This document shows positions 8,619 to 17,216 of a stretch of DNA of 64,000 bases, one piece after another. Each line of letters opens with the position of its first letter. Within the stretch, counting starts at the first letter, position 1. Position numbers and translations under genes: made by a program. Under the pieces are notes generated by a model. The model did no database searches. It had not been told where the DNA came from and saw nothing but the letters and a program-made list of their open reading frames with translations. This DNA is from an uncultured Bacteroides sp. (GTDB lineage Bacteria; Bacteroidota; Bacteroidia; Bacteroidales; Bacteroidaceae): contig NZ_OY782855.1 in the NCBI RefSeq assembly GCF_963678425.1, positions 2,480,001 through 2,544,000 of the forward strand, written 5' to 3'.

Positions 8619-8801
8619 TCAGATACGGCCACCGATAACTCTTGCTGCAGCAGCGTAACTTTCTTTTGGAACAGAGACTCTCATTCCTGCATCGCTTACT
8701 TCAGCCTTCACATTGGCTTCTTGTAATAAGTTCATAATTAACATCACTTCCCAAGGTGCACCAGAAAAGACATCAATAAAGGATAATTTGCTTGTTTTCA
8801 T
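8619..8801 (-). CDS. DUF2007-like protein, shortest paralogue
   Basis: This small protein (60 aa from the ATG at 8801, or 69 aa from an ATG at 8828) is the third and most divergent member of the tandem set. It shares the IDVFSGAPWEVMLIMNLLQEANV start but has a much shortened loop and ends RVSVPKESYAAAARVIGG. The inner start is preferred because it aligns with the starts of the other two copies and leaves a normal leader after the -7 element at 8844-8851. It has no signal peptide. The role is unknown. Confidence 0.75.
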   Translation of the reverse strand: MKTSKLSFIDVFSGAPWEVMLIMNLLQEANVKAEVSDAGMRVSVPKESYAAAARVIGGRI

Positions 8802-8843
8802 TGAACTGTAACTTTTTTTAGATTTCACTTAATGTTCACCTCG

Positions 8844-8851
8844 CAAATATA
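8844..8851 (-). promoter_or_regulatory. Promoter -7 element of third DUF2007 gene
   Basis: The minus strand reads TATATTTG. A start about 7 bases downstream would give a 9-base leader to the outer ATG or about 36 bases to the inner ATG. Confidence 0.5.
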
Positions 8852-9450
8852 TATAGAAAAATAATTCTTCCCAAAACAAAAAAAATACATTTAACTAATC
8901 TTTTATGCAAACGTTATAAATAAATAGACGTAAAATGAACACTTAATTTAATCATTTATTATTTAAGCACTTACGTCTACTTATTGTTTATAGCAAAACA
9001 TTAAAAAGCTCATTTTAAATAATACAATTATTAAAATAATAAGTACAATAAGGTCACTAATAGATAGCACCAAAGAAGATTGAGAAGTCATCTATAGTAA
9101 ACTTTTAAACGTATTTTTAGAATTTAGGACAACATCCATATTTTTAAATATTTACTACAGATTTAAATCCGTAATCATTTAACCTAATTGTAATATTCAT
9201 TTCAAAACAATGAATAAACTGTAATACCATAATAGTAAGTGGCATTTATATTAAACTATACAAATAAAATACTCCTATTGAGAATATACATTTTAAGATA
9301 GATTAGCACTACAATAACTATTTTAGCAATCACTTAACAATCAGTTTATTATCAATTCATTTTTTTCTAATGAAGGATAATTAGACAATCCTTAGCTTGT
9401 ACAAGAAGAACCGCAGCTTTTTCTGCTCTTAAGAGTAAGCAACAAAACAC
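8852..9450. other. AT-rich intergenic stretch, no gene seen
   Basis: About 600 bases without a credible reading frame. One nested inverted repeat is visible: TAGACGTAA (8925-8933) with TTACGTCTA (8971-8979), and inside it CTTAA (8942-8946) with TTAAG (8963-8967). There is no T run after it and no convincing promoter next to it. The rest is very AT-rich and may separate the DUF2007 and acyl-CoA ligase units. Confidence 0.5.
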
Positions 9451-9485
9451 AAAAGGCATTCCAGAATAAGCCGGAATGCCTTTTT
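9451..9485. terminator. Terminator after the acyl-CoA ligase
   Basis: A 12-bp stem (AAAAGGCATTCC at 9451-9462 with its complement at 9473-9484) has a 10-base loop. The A/T flanks let it work on both strands; on the minus strand it lies just after the ligase stop codon. Confidence 0.85.
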
Positions 9486-9505
9486 AAGTATTTATAAAGT
9501 ACGAT

Positions 9506-11170
9506 TTACTTCTTAACTTCTTTATCCTTATCGCGGATTTCTACACGACGAATCTTACCACTGATTGTTTTAGGCAATTCGTCAACAAACTCAATCACAC
9601 GAGGATATTTATAAGGAGCTGTTACCTTCTTCACATGATCCTGAAGTTCTTTTGCCAGTTCATCACCAGCCTTGGCTTTGTATTCCTTGGACAGAATGAT
9701 TGTTGCTTTCACCACCTGTCCGCGAATCTCATCAGGAACACCGGTAATGGCACATTCCACAACAGCCGGGTGAGTCATCAAAGCACTTTCCACTTCAAAT
9801 GGGCCTATACGGTAACCAGAACTCTTAATTACATCATCCGCACGACCTACGAACCACAAATAACCATCCTGATCTCTCCAGGCTAAGTCACCTGTATAAT
9901 ACTTATTATCATGATAAGCCTCTTTTGTAAGCTCTTCGTTTCTGTAATATTCCTTACTCAAGCCAATGGGGAATGCCTTATCCAGATGGATAACAATTTG
10001 ACCTTGTTCGCCTTCTTCAGCAGATCTTCCATCCGGTGTAAGTAAATCAACATCATAATTTGGACTAGGAACACCCATACTTCCTGGTTTTGGTTCCATC
10101 CATGGAGATGTAAATACCACAAGTGTAGTCTCACTCTGACCGTAACCTTCTCTGAGCTTAATGCCCGTTAACTGGTAGAACTGATCGTAAACAGCCGGAT
10201 TCAAAGCTTCACCTGCAATCTCACAATATTCCAAAGAAGAAAGATCATATTTAGTTAGATCTTCACGAATCAGAAAACGGAAGATTGTGGGAGGAGCACA
10301 AAGAGAAGTAATATGATATTCATGTATCTTCTCAAGTATGGCCGAAGGAGTAAATTTCTCATGATCGTAAACAAAAACAGTAGCACCTGCAATCCACTGA
10401 CCATATAATTTCCCCCAAAGAGCCTTTAACCAACCGGTATCGGCAATGGTTAGGTGCAAACTTCCTTCATGAAGATTATGCCAATATTTAGCAGTGACAA
10501 TATGTCCCAGTGGATAAATAAAAGTATGTGCCACCATTTTAGCATTACCTGTTGTACCGGAAGTAAAACTGATAAGCATAATGTCATCATTATCATTCAC
10601 ATGTTCCGGGCGAACAAATGGTGCTGCATTGTCTATTCCTTCGTGGAAGTCTTCCCAACCTTCAGGAATAACAGGTCCAATTGATATGCGATGTACCATT
10701 GATGGAGATTCCGACATGGCATCATTGATATGACCAATAATCAGTTCATCGCCATCAGCCACGATGGTCATAATATCTGCAGCATTGTTACGATATACAA
10801 TATCTTTCTTGGTAAGCAAGTGGGTTGCAGGGATAATTACAGCTCCAATCTTATGCAAAGCAATAATTGTAAGCCAGAACTCATATCTGCGTTTCAGAAT
10901 AACCATTACTTTATCATCTTTCTTAATACCTAATGAAAGGAAATAAGAGGCTGTTTTATCAGTCAGTTCTTTCATCTCAGCAAAAGTGAAGCGATGACAC
11001 TCGTTTTTGTCATTGGTCCATAACAAGGCCAATTTGTCAGGTTGCTCAGCAGCCCATGCATCTACTACATCATAAGCAAAGTTAAAGTTCGCAGGTATCT
11101 TAAGTTTATAATTCTTTTCGAAATCTTCCTGCGAGGTAAACTCTGTTTTTTCTAAAAATCTTTCGATCAT
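9506..11170 (-). CDS. AMP-forming acyl-CoA synthetase
   Basis: This 554-aa cytosolic enzyme activates a carboxylic acid with ATP to an acyl-adenylate and then to the CoA thioester. The P-loop SFTSGTTGNAK is at 201-211. YGQSETT, the YTGDLAW hinge aspartate, FVGRADDVIKSSGYRIGPFE and the C-terminal PKTISGKIRR lysine motif are all present, so the ligase should be active. The length and the short N-terminus fit medium-chain or aryl acyl-CoA ligases more than acetyl-CoA synthetase (about 650 aa). The XRE-cupin gene lies upstream with a 51-base gap; this ligase/regulator pairing is common in gut Bacteroides and suggests the regulator senses the ligase's substrate or product. The exact acid is not known. 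Confidence 0.92.
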   Translation of the reverse strand: MIERFLEKTEFTSQEDFEKNYKLKIPANFNFAYDVVDAWAAEQPDKLALLWTNDKNECHRFTFAEMKELTDKTASYFLSLGIKKDDKVMVILKRRYEFWLTIIALHKIGAVIIPATHLLTKKDIVYRNNAADIMTIVADGDELIIGHINDAMSESPSMVHRISIGPVIPEGWEDFHEGIDNAAPFVRPEHVNDNDDIMLISFTSGTTGNAKMVAHTFIYPLGHIVTAKYWHNLHEGSLHLTIADTGWLKALWGKLYGQWIAGATVFVYDHEKFTPSAILEKIHEYHITSLCAPPTIFRFLIREDLTKYDLSSLEYCEIAGEALNPAVYDQFYQLTGIKLREGYGQSETTLVVFTSPWMEPKPGSMGVPSPNYDVDLLTPDGRSAEEGEQGQIVIHLDKAFPIGLSKEYYRNEELTKEAYHDNKYYTGDLAWRDQDGYLWFVGRADDVIKSSGYRIGPFEVESALMTHPAVVECAITGVPDEIRGQVVKATIILSKEYKAKAGDELAKELQDHVKKVTAPYKYPRVIEFVDELPKTISGKIRRVEIRDKDKEVKK

Positions 11171-11221
11171 ATTTCTATTAGTTATTATCGTTGGAAATCG
11201 GTTAATTAAAAAAACTATGAC

Positions 11222-11776
11222 TTAAATAATCATAGCAAGGAATCTCACCGATTTACCATCAAGTGCTTTCATTCCATGTGGCTGTTTTGAATCAAAATAA
11301 ATGCTGTCGCCCTCATTCAAAATCAACTCTTTACCATTAATATTAAGAAGCATACGACCAGAACAAATAAGATTAAATTCTTGTCCGGCATGAGCGTTAA
11401 AAGTAATCGGGCACTCTTCATCCTTAGGTTCTACCGTCACAATGAACGGATCAGCCTTTCTGTCCTTAAAACCAGCTGCAAGTGATTGATACTTGTACGC
11501 TTTTGTTCTTTCGATAGACGTTCCCATCCCGGCGCGGGTAAGAAAATAGGTACTCATCTTAGGTTCTTCGCCAAACATCAGCGCATCAAGTGCCACTCCA
11601 TATTTACGAGCCACCTTTTGTAACATACTTACTGAAATATCTGATTCACCACTCTCAGCCTGTACATATTCTTCAAGAGAGAGTTCGCAATCTCTGGCAA
11701 CATCCTCGACTGTTAGTTCAAGTACGTCACGCAATCCACGTAATCGTTCTGCAATTTGTTTTATTTGTTCGTCCAT
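11222..11776 (-). CDS. XRE-family regulator with C-terminal cupin domain
   Basis: This 184-aa DNA-binding protein has an N-terminal Cro/C1-type helix-turn-helix at about residues 8-62 (TVEDVARDCELSLEEYVQAESGESDIS) and a C-terminal cupin_2 beta-barrel at about 110-180 (FNAHAGQEFNLICSGRM, LNEGDSIYFDSKQPHGMKA). Cupin-type XRE regulators usually bind a small effector or metal in the barrel; the histidines in AHAGQE and QPHGM are candidate ligands. It lies 13 bases after proC and upstream of the acyl-CoA ligase, and probably controls this short unit. The effector is unknown. Confidence 0.9.
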   Translation of the reverse strand: MDEQIKQIAERLRGLRDVLELTVEDVARDCELSLEEYVQAESGESDISVSMLQKVARKYGVALDALMFGEEPKMSTYFLTRAGMGTSIERTKAYKYQSLAAGFKDRKADPFIVTVEPKDEECPITFNAHAGQEFNLICSGRMLLNINGKELILNEGDSIYFDSKQPHGMKALDGKSVRFLAMII

Positions 11777-11789
11777 ATAATAAATGGTA

Positions 11790-12562
11790 TTATCTGCTTG
11801 CTTTCATAGCTCGGATAATAGCCGAGCTGAAGCCTGCATGTTCTAATTCATTAAGTCCTTTGATTGTTAGTCCACCCGGCGTCGTTACCTTGTCAATCTC
11901 AATGGCAGGGTGAGTATCATTCTGCAGAAGAAGTTCTGCAGCTCCCTTTACAGATTGCGCCACCATTTTCTGAGCATCTTTCGGGTAAATTCCCATCTCT
12001 ACTCCGGCCTCAACAGCTGCGTGAATATATTTCAGCACATAAGCAATGCCACACGAAGTAAGCGCTGTAGCTGCGCTCATCTGTGATTCGTTAATAATCA
12101 TTGCCAGCCCCATTTCATCAAAAATATCAAGAATATACTGTTCCTGCTCATTCGATGCATTATGTGATGCTATCAGCGTGGTGCTCTCAAGAAGGGAAAT
12201 AGCTGTATTAGGAATAACCCTGAAAATGGTTGCCTCTTCACCGATAATCTTGGTATATTCAGTAAAAGAAACGCCAGCGGCTACTGTAACCAGAATCTGC
12301 TTTTGTGAATTGAACCTGATTCCTTCGAGCACAAGCTTAACCAGCCATGGTTTAACTGCAGAATAATAATATCGGCAACTTCGGCCGCAACATGATTGCT
12401 GTTAGTAACATTTATGTCCGCATTAAATGATTTTAGTGCGTCGAGTTTTCCATTAGTAGGGTTAGCAACTGTTATATCAACAGCTTTTACCTTGGTACCT
12501 TGTACGAGGCCTCGAGCAATCGCTCCCCCCATATTACCGGCTCCTATTATTGCTATCTTCAT
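11790..12562 (-). pseudogene. proC: Pyrroline-5-carboxylate reductase, single-base frameshift
   Basis: ProC reduces pyrroline-5-carboxylate to proline, the last step of the pathway begun by proB and proA. Two overlapping frames each carry half of one ProC. The N-terminal frame from the ATG at 12562 has the NAD(P) Rossmann motif IIGAGNMGGAIARGL and runs to VADIIIL. The C-terminal frame resumes with LEGIRFNSQKQILVTVAAGVS and carries TSCGIAYVLKYI and TPGGLTIKGLNELE. Between them the expected ...IIILAVKPWLVKLVLEG... is restored by inserting one base in the segment at about 12355-12362, where the minus strand reads CTGCAG instead of, for example, CTGGCAG. Apart from this the gene looks intact and full length, so a sequencing error or a very recent mutation are both possible. 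It starts its own transcript, with XRE-cupin and ligase genes behind it. Confidence 0.88.
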
Positions 12563-12591
12563 ACTATCTAAAGTTATCTGTTTAATTACGG

Positions 12592-12599
12592 CAAACTTA
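12592..12599 (-). promoter_or_regulatory. proC promoter -7 element
   Basis: The minus strand reads TAAGTTTG, matching TAnnTTTG, about 30 bases before the proC ATG. Together with the hairpin just upstream it suggests that proC does not depend on the argR transcript. Confidence 0.55.
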
Positions 12600-12601
12600 C
12601 A

Positions 12602-12667
12602 CAAAAATCCTCAATATGTAAGTAATATAACCAGAAAATAGGCTTATTATACTTAAATATTGAGGAT
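12602..12667 (-). terminator. Terminator-like hairpin between argD and proC
   Basis: ATCCTCAATAT (12607-12617) and ATATTGAGGAT (12657-12667) form a perfect 11-bp stem, and weaker pairing continues inward on both sides (arms 12607-12630 and 12644-12667). On the minus strand the stem is followed by a run of T. It likely ends the argR-argD transcript. Confidence 0.7.
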
Positions 12668-12698
12668 AAATAAACAAAATAACAAATAAAGCCTTTTG

Positions 12699-13820
12699 TT
12701 ACAGTACTTTCTTCAATCTTTGAATAAATTCATCTGCTTCGGCTATGGTCAGACAAAGCGGAGGAAGAAGTCGGATAACGTTTGTACCACTGACTCCTGT
12801 AAATACTTTCTGTTCAAAAAGCAGACGACTGCGGAGTTCTTTTATTGGTTCGGCAAACTCAAGTCCAATCATTAAACCCTCTCCACGAACCTCTTTAATC
12901 TGAGGGAACTGTTTCAGTTCTTTCATGAGATGAGCGCCAACCTTAGCTGCATTCTCCATCAGATTCTCGTTCTCAATCACATCAAGAACAGCAAGAGCAG
13001 CAGCGCAAGACAAGTGATTACCACCAAATGTAGTTCCAAGCATTCCATATACCGGAGTAAAAATGGGACTGATTAGAACCCCACCCATAGGGAATCCATT
13101 ACCAATACCTTTAGCTACGGTAATGATATCAGGACGGATTCCTGCAAACTGATGAGCAAAGAATTTTCCGCTACGACCGTAACCCGACTGAATCTCGTCA
13201 AGAATAAGAATTGTACCGGTTTCAGTACACAGTTTACGCAATTCCTGCATAAAACTGTTATCAGGAACTTTGATACCACCTATTCCCTGAATTCCTTCGA
13301 TGATAACCGCGCAAACATCTTTTTTCTCAAGTTCAGAACGTACTCCGTCAATATCGTTAAGAGCAAGGAAAGTAACATCAATACCCTCATTGATAGGTGC
13401 CACAATTTTAGGATTGTCGGTAGTGCGTACTGCAGCTGAAGTACGACCATGGAAACTCTTTGAGAAAGAGACCACACGCTTTCTTCCATTGTGGAAAGAT
13501 GCCAGTTTTAAAGCATTCTCATTTGCTTCGGCACCAGAGTTTATCATGAAGAAAGAATAATCTTCATATTCTGAGATTGCGCCAACACGCTCAGCAATCT
13601 GCTGCTGCAATTTGTTAACCACAGAATTAGAGTAGAAGCCCAGTTCAGCAACCTGCTGCTGAATCATTTCCACATAATGAGGATGAGAATGCCCTATCGA
13701 AATTACGGCATGTCCACCATAAAGGTCAAGATATTCATTTCCTTTATCATCCCATACCTTACATCCTTTCCCTTTTACGATATTGATATCGAACAAAGGA
13801 TACACATCAAATAGTTTCAT
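12699..13820 (-). CDS. argD: Acetyl/succinyl-ornithine aminotransferase
   Basis: ArgD converts N-acyl-glutamate-5-semialdehyde to N-acyl-ornithine with glutamate as amino donor. It is a 373-aa class III PLP aminotransferase: INSGAEANENALKLA (93-107) binds the phosphate, LDEIQSGYGRSGK (207-219) holds the PLP-contacting Asp208, and TVAKGIGNGFPMGG carries the Schiff-base Lys237. The next gene upstream, argC, makes its substrate and starts only 17 bases before it, so both are in one operon. With the transcarbamylase at 3134-4090 the acyl group is likely succinyl, or possibly acetyl. Confidence 0.95.
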   Translation of the reverse strand: MKLFDVYPLFDINIVKGKGCKVWDDKGNEYLDLYGGHAVISIGHSHPHYVEMIQQQVAELGFYSNSVVNKLQQQIAERVGAISEYEDYSFFMINSGAEANENALKLASFHNGRKRVVSFSKSFHGRTSAAVRTTDNPKIVAPINEGIDVTFLALNDIDGVRSELEKKDVCAVIIEGIQGIGGIKVPDNSFMQELRKLCTETGTILILDEIQSGYGRSGKFFAHQFAGIRPDIITVAKGIGNGFPMGGVLISPIFTPVYGMLGTTFGGNHLSCAAALAVLDVIENENLMENAAKVGAHLMKELKQFPQIKEVRGEGLMIGLEFAEPIKELRSRLLFEQKVFTGVSGTNVIRLLPPLCLTIAEADEFIQRLKKVL

Positions 13821-13837
13821 TTCTTTTGTTGGTTGTT

Positions 13838-14806
13838 TTAAAAGGCACTTGGTTTTAACCTCAGCCCAATAGTCTCTTCCAGCCCGAACATCAGGTTCAT
13901 ATTATGAACAGCCTGACCGGAAGCTCCTTTTAATAAGTTATCTATACATGAAATGATAAGAAGTTTATCACCATGTTTCTCGAGATGCAACAAACACTTG
14001 TTCGTATTCACCACCTGTTTTAAGTCAATATTTACATCAACTACATGCACAAAAGGATGTTCTGCATAAAATTCACTGTACATGCGTTTGATTTCGTCCA
14101 GCTCCACTGTTGTTTTAAAAACCAGTGTAGCATAAATGCCTCGAGGAAAATCTCCACGGTAAGGAATAAAATCAATCTCACTTTCAAAGCTATTCTGCAA
14201 TTGTTTCAGAGATTGCTTTATCTCAGGCACATGCTGATGTGAGAATGGCTTATAGATAGACATGTTATTGTTTCGCCAGCTAAAGTGAGAAGTAGAGCCC
14301 GGCTTCACTCCTGCTCCGGTAGAACCGGTAATGGCATTAACGGACACGTCATCATTCAGCATCCCGTTCTTAGCCAAAGGCAACAATCCCAATTGAATAC
14401 ATGTAGCAAAACATCCAGGGTTGGCAATATGCTTGCTTTGAGAAATACGACTACGATTAAGTTCAGGAAGACCATAAATGAAATCGTGTTTATCGGATTC
14501 AATACGATAATCCATTGAAAGATCGATAATTTTCAAATCTTCAGGCAACGTGTGGCTCTCCATAAACTTTTTGGTATCGCCATGAGCCGTACAGAAATAA
14601 AGCAGATCAATCTTATCAAGAGGCAATTCATCAGTAAAAACCATATCGGTTTCACCATAAAGCCCTTCGTGAATGTCGGTTATCTTATTTCCCGCATTAC
14701 TGCTGCTGTTAATAAACACTATTTCAACGTCCGGATGGTTTATCAGCAGGCGAATCAATTCGCCCGCCGTATATCCCGCTCCGCCTATTATTCCTACTTT
14801 AATCAT
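13838..14806 (-). CDS. argC: N-acetyl-gamma-glutamyl-phosphate reductase
   Basis: ArgC reduces N-acyl-glutamyl phosphate to the semialdehyde with NADPH. The 322-aa length is normal. The Rossmann start IIGGAGYTAGELIRLL (6-21) binds NADPH, and the catalytic cysteine is Cys132 in ANPGCFATC, the family signature. GAGVKPGSTSHFSWR and the RGDFPRGIY segment also match. It lies between argG (21-base gap) and argD (17-base gap). The kinase ArgB, which supplies its substrate, is not in this window. Confidence 0.95.
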   Translation of the reverse strand: MIKVGIIGGAGYTAGELIRLLINHPDVEIVFINSSSNAGNKITDIHEGLYGETDMVFTDELPLDKIDLLYFCTAHGDTKKFMESHTLPEDLKIIDLSMDYRIESDKHDFIYGLPELNRSRISQSKHIANPGCFATCIQLGLLPLAKNGMLNDDVSVNAITGSTGAGVKPGSTSHFSWRNNNMSIYKPFSHQHVPEIKQSLKQLQNSFESEIDFIPYRGDFPRGIYATLVFKTTVELDEIKRMYSEFYAEHPFVHVVDVNIDLKQVVNTNKCLLHLEKHGDKLLIISCIDNLLKGASGQAVHNMNLMFGLEETIGLRLKPSAF

Positions 14807-14827
14807 AATTTGCGTACTAATATCTGG

Positions 14828-16027
14828 TTATTTTCCGTTTTTCTTTTGATTTGCATAATAAACTCTCAATGGATTAGAAAGAATCTTAGTAAATCCTTTT
14901 GCATCCTCGGCAGTCCATCCCTTACCAACTTCACCATAGTCACCAAAGTCAGTTTTTACCAGATCAAAAGATGATTCAACGCCAACCAAAGTATAGCTAT
15001 ATGGACGAAGAATAACGCTAACTGTACCGGTAACATTACGTTGAGTACTTTGAAGCATAGCTTCGCAATCGCGCATTACCGGTTCCAGGTACTGAGCTTC
15101 GTGAAGGAACATTCCGTACCAGTTACCAATTTGGTCTTTCCAGTATTGTTGCCATTTGCTCAATGTATGTTTTTCCAGCATCTTATGAGCGTTGATGATA
15201 AGCATAGGTGCTGCAGCTTCAAAAGCTACACGACCTTTGATACCAATAATAGTATCACCAATGTGCATATCACGGCCGATAGCATATTTAGAGCCAATTG
15301 CTTCAACCTTATTGATTGCTTCCACTTTGTTTTCAAACACTTCACCGTTAACAGCGTGCAACTGGCCTTGTACGAATTCAAGTTTTAAAGTCTCTGTTCC
15401 TTGAGCAGTAACCTGTGAAGGATAAGCTTCTTCAGGAAGAGTTTGTTCAGAGTGGAGAGTCTCTTTTCCACCGATTGAAGTTCCCCAAAGGCCTTTATTG
15501 ATAGAATATTCAAGTTTCTTAAAGTCGGCTTCAATACCATGTTTTCTAAGATATTCAATCTCATACTCACGAGTTAGAGACATATCGCGTGTAGGAGTTA
15601 TAATTTTGATTTCCGGAGCAAGGACATCAAATGTAAGGTCGAAACGAATCTGGTCGTTACCTGCACCTGTACTTCCATGAGCAACAGCATCAGCTTTAAT
15701 TTCCTTTGCATAATTGATAATGGCAATAGCCTGGAAAATACGTTCAGAGCTTACAGAAATAGGATAAGTTCCATTACGTAATACATTACCAAACACCATG
15801 TATTTGATGCTCTTTTCGTAATATTCCTGAGTTACATCAAGAGTAACGTGTTTAACCGCACCTAGTTTATATGCCTTTTCTTCGATTACTTTCAGTTCTT
15901 CAGGGCTGAATCCGCCAGTGTTGGCTACAGCTGTATAAACTTCATATCCTTTTTCTTCTGACAAATACTTTGCGCAGAATGAGGTATCCAAACCACCACT
16001 AAACGCTAAAACTACTTTCTCTTTCAT
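14828..16027 (-). CDS. argG: Argininosuccinate synthase
   Basis: ArgG joins citrulline and aspartate with ATP to argininosuccinate. The 399-aa protein starts with the PP-loop AFSGGLDTSFCAKYL (8-22) and contains AHGSTGAGNDQIRF and TPTRDMSLTREYEIEYL, typical for the family. In the Bacteroides pathway a deacylase first removes the acyl group from acylcitrulline; that enzyme and argH are not in the window. The start is 24 bases after the GNAT gene's stop codon, consistent with one argR-GNAT-argG-argC-argD transcript. Confidence 0.95.
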   Translation of the reverse strand: MKEKVVLAFSGGLDTSFCAKYLSEEKGYEVYTAVANTGGFSPEELKVIEEKAYKLGAVKHVTLDVTQEYYEKSIKYMVFGNVLRNGTYPISVSSERIFQAIAIINYAKEIKADAVAHGSTGAGNDQIRFDLTFDVLAPEIKIITPTRDMSLTREYEIEYLRKHGIEADFKKLEYSINKGLWGTSIGGKETLHSEQTLPEEAYPSQVTAQGTETLKLEFVQGQLHAVNGEVFENKVEAINKVEAIGSKYAIGRDMHIGDTIIGIKGRVAFEAAAPMLIINAHKMLEKHTLSKWQQYWKDQIGNWYGMFLHEAQYLEPVMRDCEAMLQSTQRNVTGTVSVILRPYSYTLVGVESSFDLVKTDFGDYGEVGKGWTAEDAKGFTKILSNPLRVYYANQKKNGK

Positions 16028-16051
16028 ATCTATCTTAATTTTTTTATAACC

Positions 16052-16642
16052 TTATTTATTTTCTGAACTTTCTTTGTCCTCATTCTTATTAAAAGGATCT
16101 GCCGGATGCTTGCTAGGATCATATAGCATACCTGTACAAAGACATTTTGTACCTCCGGTTCTCTGAAGAATATCGTAGTTAACACAACTTTGACATCCTT
16201 TCCAGAAAGCCTCATCAGTAGTAAGCTCAGAGAATGTAACAGGTACATATCCTAATTCTGAATTAATCTTCATCACTGCAAGTCCGGTAGTTAAACCAAA
16301 TATCTTTGCTTCTGGAAAACGTTCACGTGAAAGTTCAAAAGCACGGCGTTTAATCTTCTTTGCCAAACCGTGACCACGGAATTTATCAACAACAATAAGT
16401 CCTGAATTGGCAACAAATTTCTTGTTACTCCAGGTCTCTATATAGCAAAATCCAGCAAACTCACCTTCACAAAGCGCAATAATTGCTTTGCCCTCAACCA
16501 TTTTTTGTTTTATGTATTCAGGAGAACGCTTTGCAATACCCGTTCCACGAATCTTTGCCGCGACCTCTATTGTAGTTAAAATAATGTCAACGTATGGAAT
16601 ATGACTCTCGTTGGCAACAAGAATTTCAATATTACTTTCCAT
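16052..16642 (-). CDS. GNAT family acyltransferase of the arginine operon
   Basis: This 196-aa GNAT-fold protein is likely the acyl-CoA:glutamate acyltransferase that opens the arginine pathway, because it sits inside the arg operon and no argA or argJ is visible. The CoA pyrophosphate loop is RGHGLAKKI at 89-97, preceded by the GLIVVDKF strand. Unusually for a small GNAT, the C-terminus has four cysteines in a CxxC...CxC arrangement (Cys150, 153, 167, 169), which could bind zinc, followed by an acidic tail. The enzyme could use acetyl-CoA or succinyl-CoA; this is inference from the operon and the transcarbamylase. The GNAT assignment is firm, the substrate is not. Confidence 0.85.
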   Translation of the reverse strand: MESNIEILVANESHIPYVDIILTTIEVAAKIRGTGIAKRSPEYIKQKMVEGKAIIALCEGEFAGFCYIETWSNKKFVANSGLIVVDKFRGHGLAKKIKRRAFELSRERFPEAKIFGLTTGLAVMKINSELGYVPVTFSELTTDEAFWKGCQSCVNYDILQRTGGTKCLCTGMLYDPSKHPADPFNKNEDKESSENK

Positions 16643-16686
16643 TTCTTATGTTCTTTTCTTTTTAAATATTGGATGTTATATGTGAA

Positions 16687-17163
16687 TTAAATATTCGGAA
16701 TAATGTGAGACAATGATTGCTTAATTTCATTTCTGGAATAACCATCTCTGAAAACCAACAAAATAGTGTCATCTCCAGCAATAGTACCAATGATATCCTT
16801 ATATTCGCGATTGTCAATATCATAGGCAAGACTGCTGGCATATCCGGGACGAGTCTTAATAACAGCCATATTTCCTGAAAAGTCAATCGATTTAAAACCG
16901 TTTTGCAACAACATCTCGCCAACAGAAGGTATATCAATAGTTCTTTTATACATGGTGTCGTTTGGTAAGACATATACATAGCTACCATTTGTTGTTGCTG
17001 CTTTAGCAACTTTCATCTGCTTCAAGTCTCTGGACAATGTGGCTTGCGTAAGCTCATAGCCTTCCTTAGCCAACTCTCTAAGCAGCTCTTCCTGACTACC
17101 AATCTCCTTGCTGGAGATGATCATCTTAATTGAATCTAATCGTTTACTTTTGTTCGTCATCAT
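16687..17163 (-). CDS. argR: Arginine repressor
   Basis: ArgR is a hexameric arginine-sensing repressor of arginine synthesis. The 158-aa protein has an N-terminal winged helix (SQEELLRELAKEGYELTQATLSRDL, with the conserved recognition-helix SRDL) and a C-terminal arginine-binding/oligomerisation domain with the GTIAGDDTILLVFRD motif. It is the first gene of the arg operon. Four ATGCAT-centred palindromes overlap and precede its promoter, pointing to autoregulation of the whole unit. Two consecutive ATGs are possible starts; the first is used. Confidence 0.95.
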   Translation of the reverse strand: MMTNKSKRLDSIKMIISSKEIGSQEELLRELAKEGYELTQATLSRDLKQMKVAKAATTNGSYVYVLPNDTMYKRTIDIPSVGEMLLQNGFKSIDFSGNMAVIKTRPGYASSLAYDIDNREYKDIIGTIAGDDTILLVFRDGYSRNEIKQSLSHIIPNI

Positions 17164-17186
17164 GTATAATTATTCTAAATTGTTCG

Positions 17187-17216
17187 CAAAAGTATGCATA
17201 ATTTTGGATAAACAAT
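17187..17216 (-). promoter_or_regulatory. Promoter of the argR-argD operon
   Basis: The minus strand has TACTTTTG (17194-17187), a TAnnTTTG match, with ATTG (17216-17213) 18 bases further upstream as a -33 near-match. One ATGCAT palindrome touches the -7 element and the next touches the -33 region, so a bound repressor would block polymerase. Confidence 0.7.

Noticed and set aside
9380..9470. Short frame with SCTSRR-like start near the ligase terminator
   Set aside because: No start codon in frame after an upstream stop; ends inside the terminator.
11790..12562. Programmed frameshift in proC
   Set aside because: No slippery heptamer or stimulating hairpin is visible at the shift point; a missing base is the simpler explanation.
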